A model generated the notes under the pieces. That model was not told where the DNA came from. It made no database searches and worked only from the letters and a program-made list of their open reading frames with translations. DNA of 64,000 nt from Ecdyonurus torrentis (Eukaryota; Arthropoda; Insecta; Ephemeroptera; Heptageniidae), in assembly GCA_949318235.1 (NCBI GenBank), contig CASGGR010000034.1, forward strand, positions 1,317,501 to 1,381,500, read 5' to 3'. The translations under genes and the position numbers were made by a program. Positions 63,291 through 64,000 of the stretch are shown in pieces. How positions within the stretch are numbered: the stretch's first letter is position 1; each line of letters opens with the position of its first letter.

Positions 63291-64000
63291 ACCTTAATCG
63301 CACCAATGCAAACTTTCGCAGTTATAGAGAATCTCAGTGCTTTCTCATAATACTTTTCAGACTGTGAATACGATTTTTGATGATATCTTCGAAACTAATA
63401 AATCTACAGGCTTGCGGTTTGAACTAAAATGTAGGACTAACAGACTTGCAAAGAAAAGGTTATTACACCTTAATCGCACCAATGCAAACTTTCGTAGTTA
63501 TAGAGAATCTTAGTGCTTTCTCATCGTACTTTTCAGATTGTGAATACGATTTTTGATGATATCTCCGAAACTAATAAAGCTACAGGCTTCCGGTTTGAAC
63601 TAAAATGTAAGACTAACAGACTTGCAAAGAAAAAGTTATTACACCTTAATCGCACCAATGCAAACTTTCGCAGTTATAGAAAATCTCAGTGCTTTCTCAT
63701 CGTACTTTTCAGACTGTGAATACGATTTTTGATTATATCTCCGAAACTAATAAAGCTACAGGCTTGCGGTTTGAACTAAAATGTAGGACTAACAGACTTG
63801 CAAAGAAAAGGTTATTACACCGTAATCGCTCCAATGCAAACTTTCGCAGTTATAGAGAATCTCAGTGCTTTCTCATCGTACTTTTCAGACCGTAAATACG
63901 ATTTTTTATGATATCTCCAAAACTAATAAAGCTACAGGCTTGCGGTTTGAACTAAAATGTAGGACTAACAGACTTGCAAAGAAAAGGTTTTTACACCTTA
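63291..64000. repeat. Copy of 60,827-61,536 (14-monomer offset), cut by window end
   Basis: Shared private marks at 2,464 bp spacing: TTTTCAGATTGTGAA, CGCAGTTATAGAAAATC (61,202 and 63,666) and TTACACCGTAATCGC (61,352 and 63,816). The stretch runs to the last base, so the repeat unit probably continues beyond the window. Confidence 0.7.

Larger units (their letters stand above)
19831..64000. repeat. 176-bp tandem satellite array, right arm
   Basis: The same satellite continues in the same orientation and phase after the retroelement insertion, and leaves the window still inside a monomer. The 176-bp spacing is broken only by single-base indels. There is one extra T in the T-run at 20,259-20,264. 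One base is missing near 40,101, 41,440, 41,862, 42,670, 43,092 and 43,900; the last five belong to a duplicated 1,230-bp unit. Two subtype groups occupy this arm, with a switch at about 27,765. I see no other unique sequence, gene or mobile element in the arm. Confidence 0.98.
27765..64000. repeat. Region C: second satellite subtype group
   Basis: From about 27,765 the monomers carry a different set of marks: CTCATAATACTTTTCAG with ACTAATAAATCTACAGG, AGACCGTAAATACG with TTTTTTATGATATCTCC, GAACAAGATTTTTGATAATACC, GTGCATACGATTTTGGATG, and AGGCTTCCGG with AAATGTAAGAC. Marks common before the switch (ACAAGCTTGCGG, GAATTTAATAAAGC, TAGGGAATCTC, TTCGGATTGTG) are not seen afterwards. Monomer length and orientation are unchanged. 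Confidence 0.85.

Noticed and set aside
118..63895. Many + strand open frames of about 68 codons (207 bases), starting at GTG in GTGCTTTCTCAT, some extended to 79-108 codons
   Set aside because: They repeat with the satellite, overlap each other by 31 bases in different frames (176 is not a multiple of 3) and begin at GTG. Some monomers have stops inside. The longer versions arise from one-base changes at the stop (TGA to TGC or TGG). Nothing shows coding constraint.
1..64000. A CRISPR array, suggested by regular direct repeats
   Set aside because: The whole 176 bp is repeated, with no unique spacers between short repeats, and there are no cas genes.
1..64000. A CENP-B box in the monomer
   Set aside because: The best TTCG-containing stretches (CTTTCGCAGTTATAGAGA on +, and the complement of ATCTCCGAAAC) lack the required A and CGGG positions of the NTTCGNNNNANNCGGGN pattern.
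1..64000. A tRNA-like origin or RNA polymerase III B box (GGTTTGAACTA)
   Set aside because: It resembles GGTTCGANNCC only in part, and no convincing A box lies at the proper distance upstream. No cloverleaf is apparent.
1..64000. A defence system, biosynthetic cluster or other multi-gene system
   Set aside because: There is no unique sequence of gene size anywhere in the window; all but about 390 bases are satellite.

Overview
The window is almost entirely satellite DNA. A 176-bp monomer is repeated head-to-tail on the same strand from the first base to the last, about 361 copies, and the array runs off both ends. A near-consensus monomer (17,894-18,069) is 37.5% G+C. I find no protein-coding gene, tRNA, rRNA or CRISPR array. 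The many short open frames on the + strand are by-products of the periodicity. A homogeneous satellite array of tens of kilobases, organised in higher-order repeats (HORs) and carrying a 5'-truncated non-LTR retrotransposon copy, points to an animal nuclear genome. The style of the retroelement's 3' end makes me lean towards an arthropod, with low confidence. The array is most probably centromeric or pericentromeric heterochromatin; that is inference.

Layout. (A) 1 to ~10,645: a 19-monomer HOR (3,344 bp) present as a full copy, a 14-monomer deletion derivative, a second full copy and a partial fourth copy, all nearly identical. (B) ~10,645 to ~27,765: related but mosaic monomers in shorter or overlapping multimers (5-, 11-, 9- and 8-monomer spacings). 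Within it, ~17,718-20,900 is a diverged copy of the region-A 19-mer. That copy contains the only interruption of the array, a 387-bp retroelement 3' end at 19,439-19,825 flanked by a 5-bp CTTAA duplication. A block of about 1.7 kb occurs three times (near 15.4, 21.5 and 26.0 kb). (C) ~27,765 to 64,000: a different set of monomer subtypes, with its own HORs: a 20-mer (3,520 bp), a trimer (528 bp), a 7-mer of 1,230 bp marked by two 1-bp deletions, a 3.7-kb block repeated 5,632 bp apart, a divergent 1.75-kb block repeated 7,216 bp apart, and an 8-mer (1,408 bp).

No genes act together here. The content is a record of satellite evolution: nearly all multimer spacings are exact multiples of 176 bp and several junctions fall inside hybrid monomers, as expected from in-register unequal exchange or a similar homology-driven process. 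Block boundaries given as round numbers are read by eye and are good to a few tens of bases. No alignment was run, so identity statements are qualitative.
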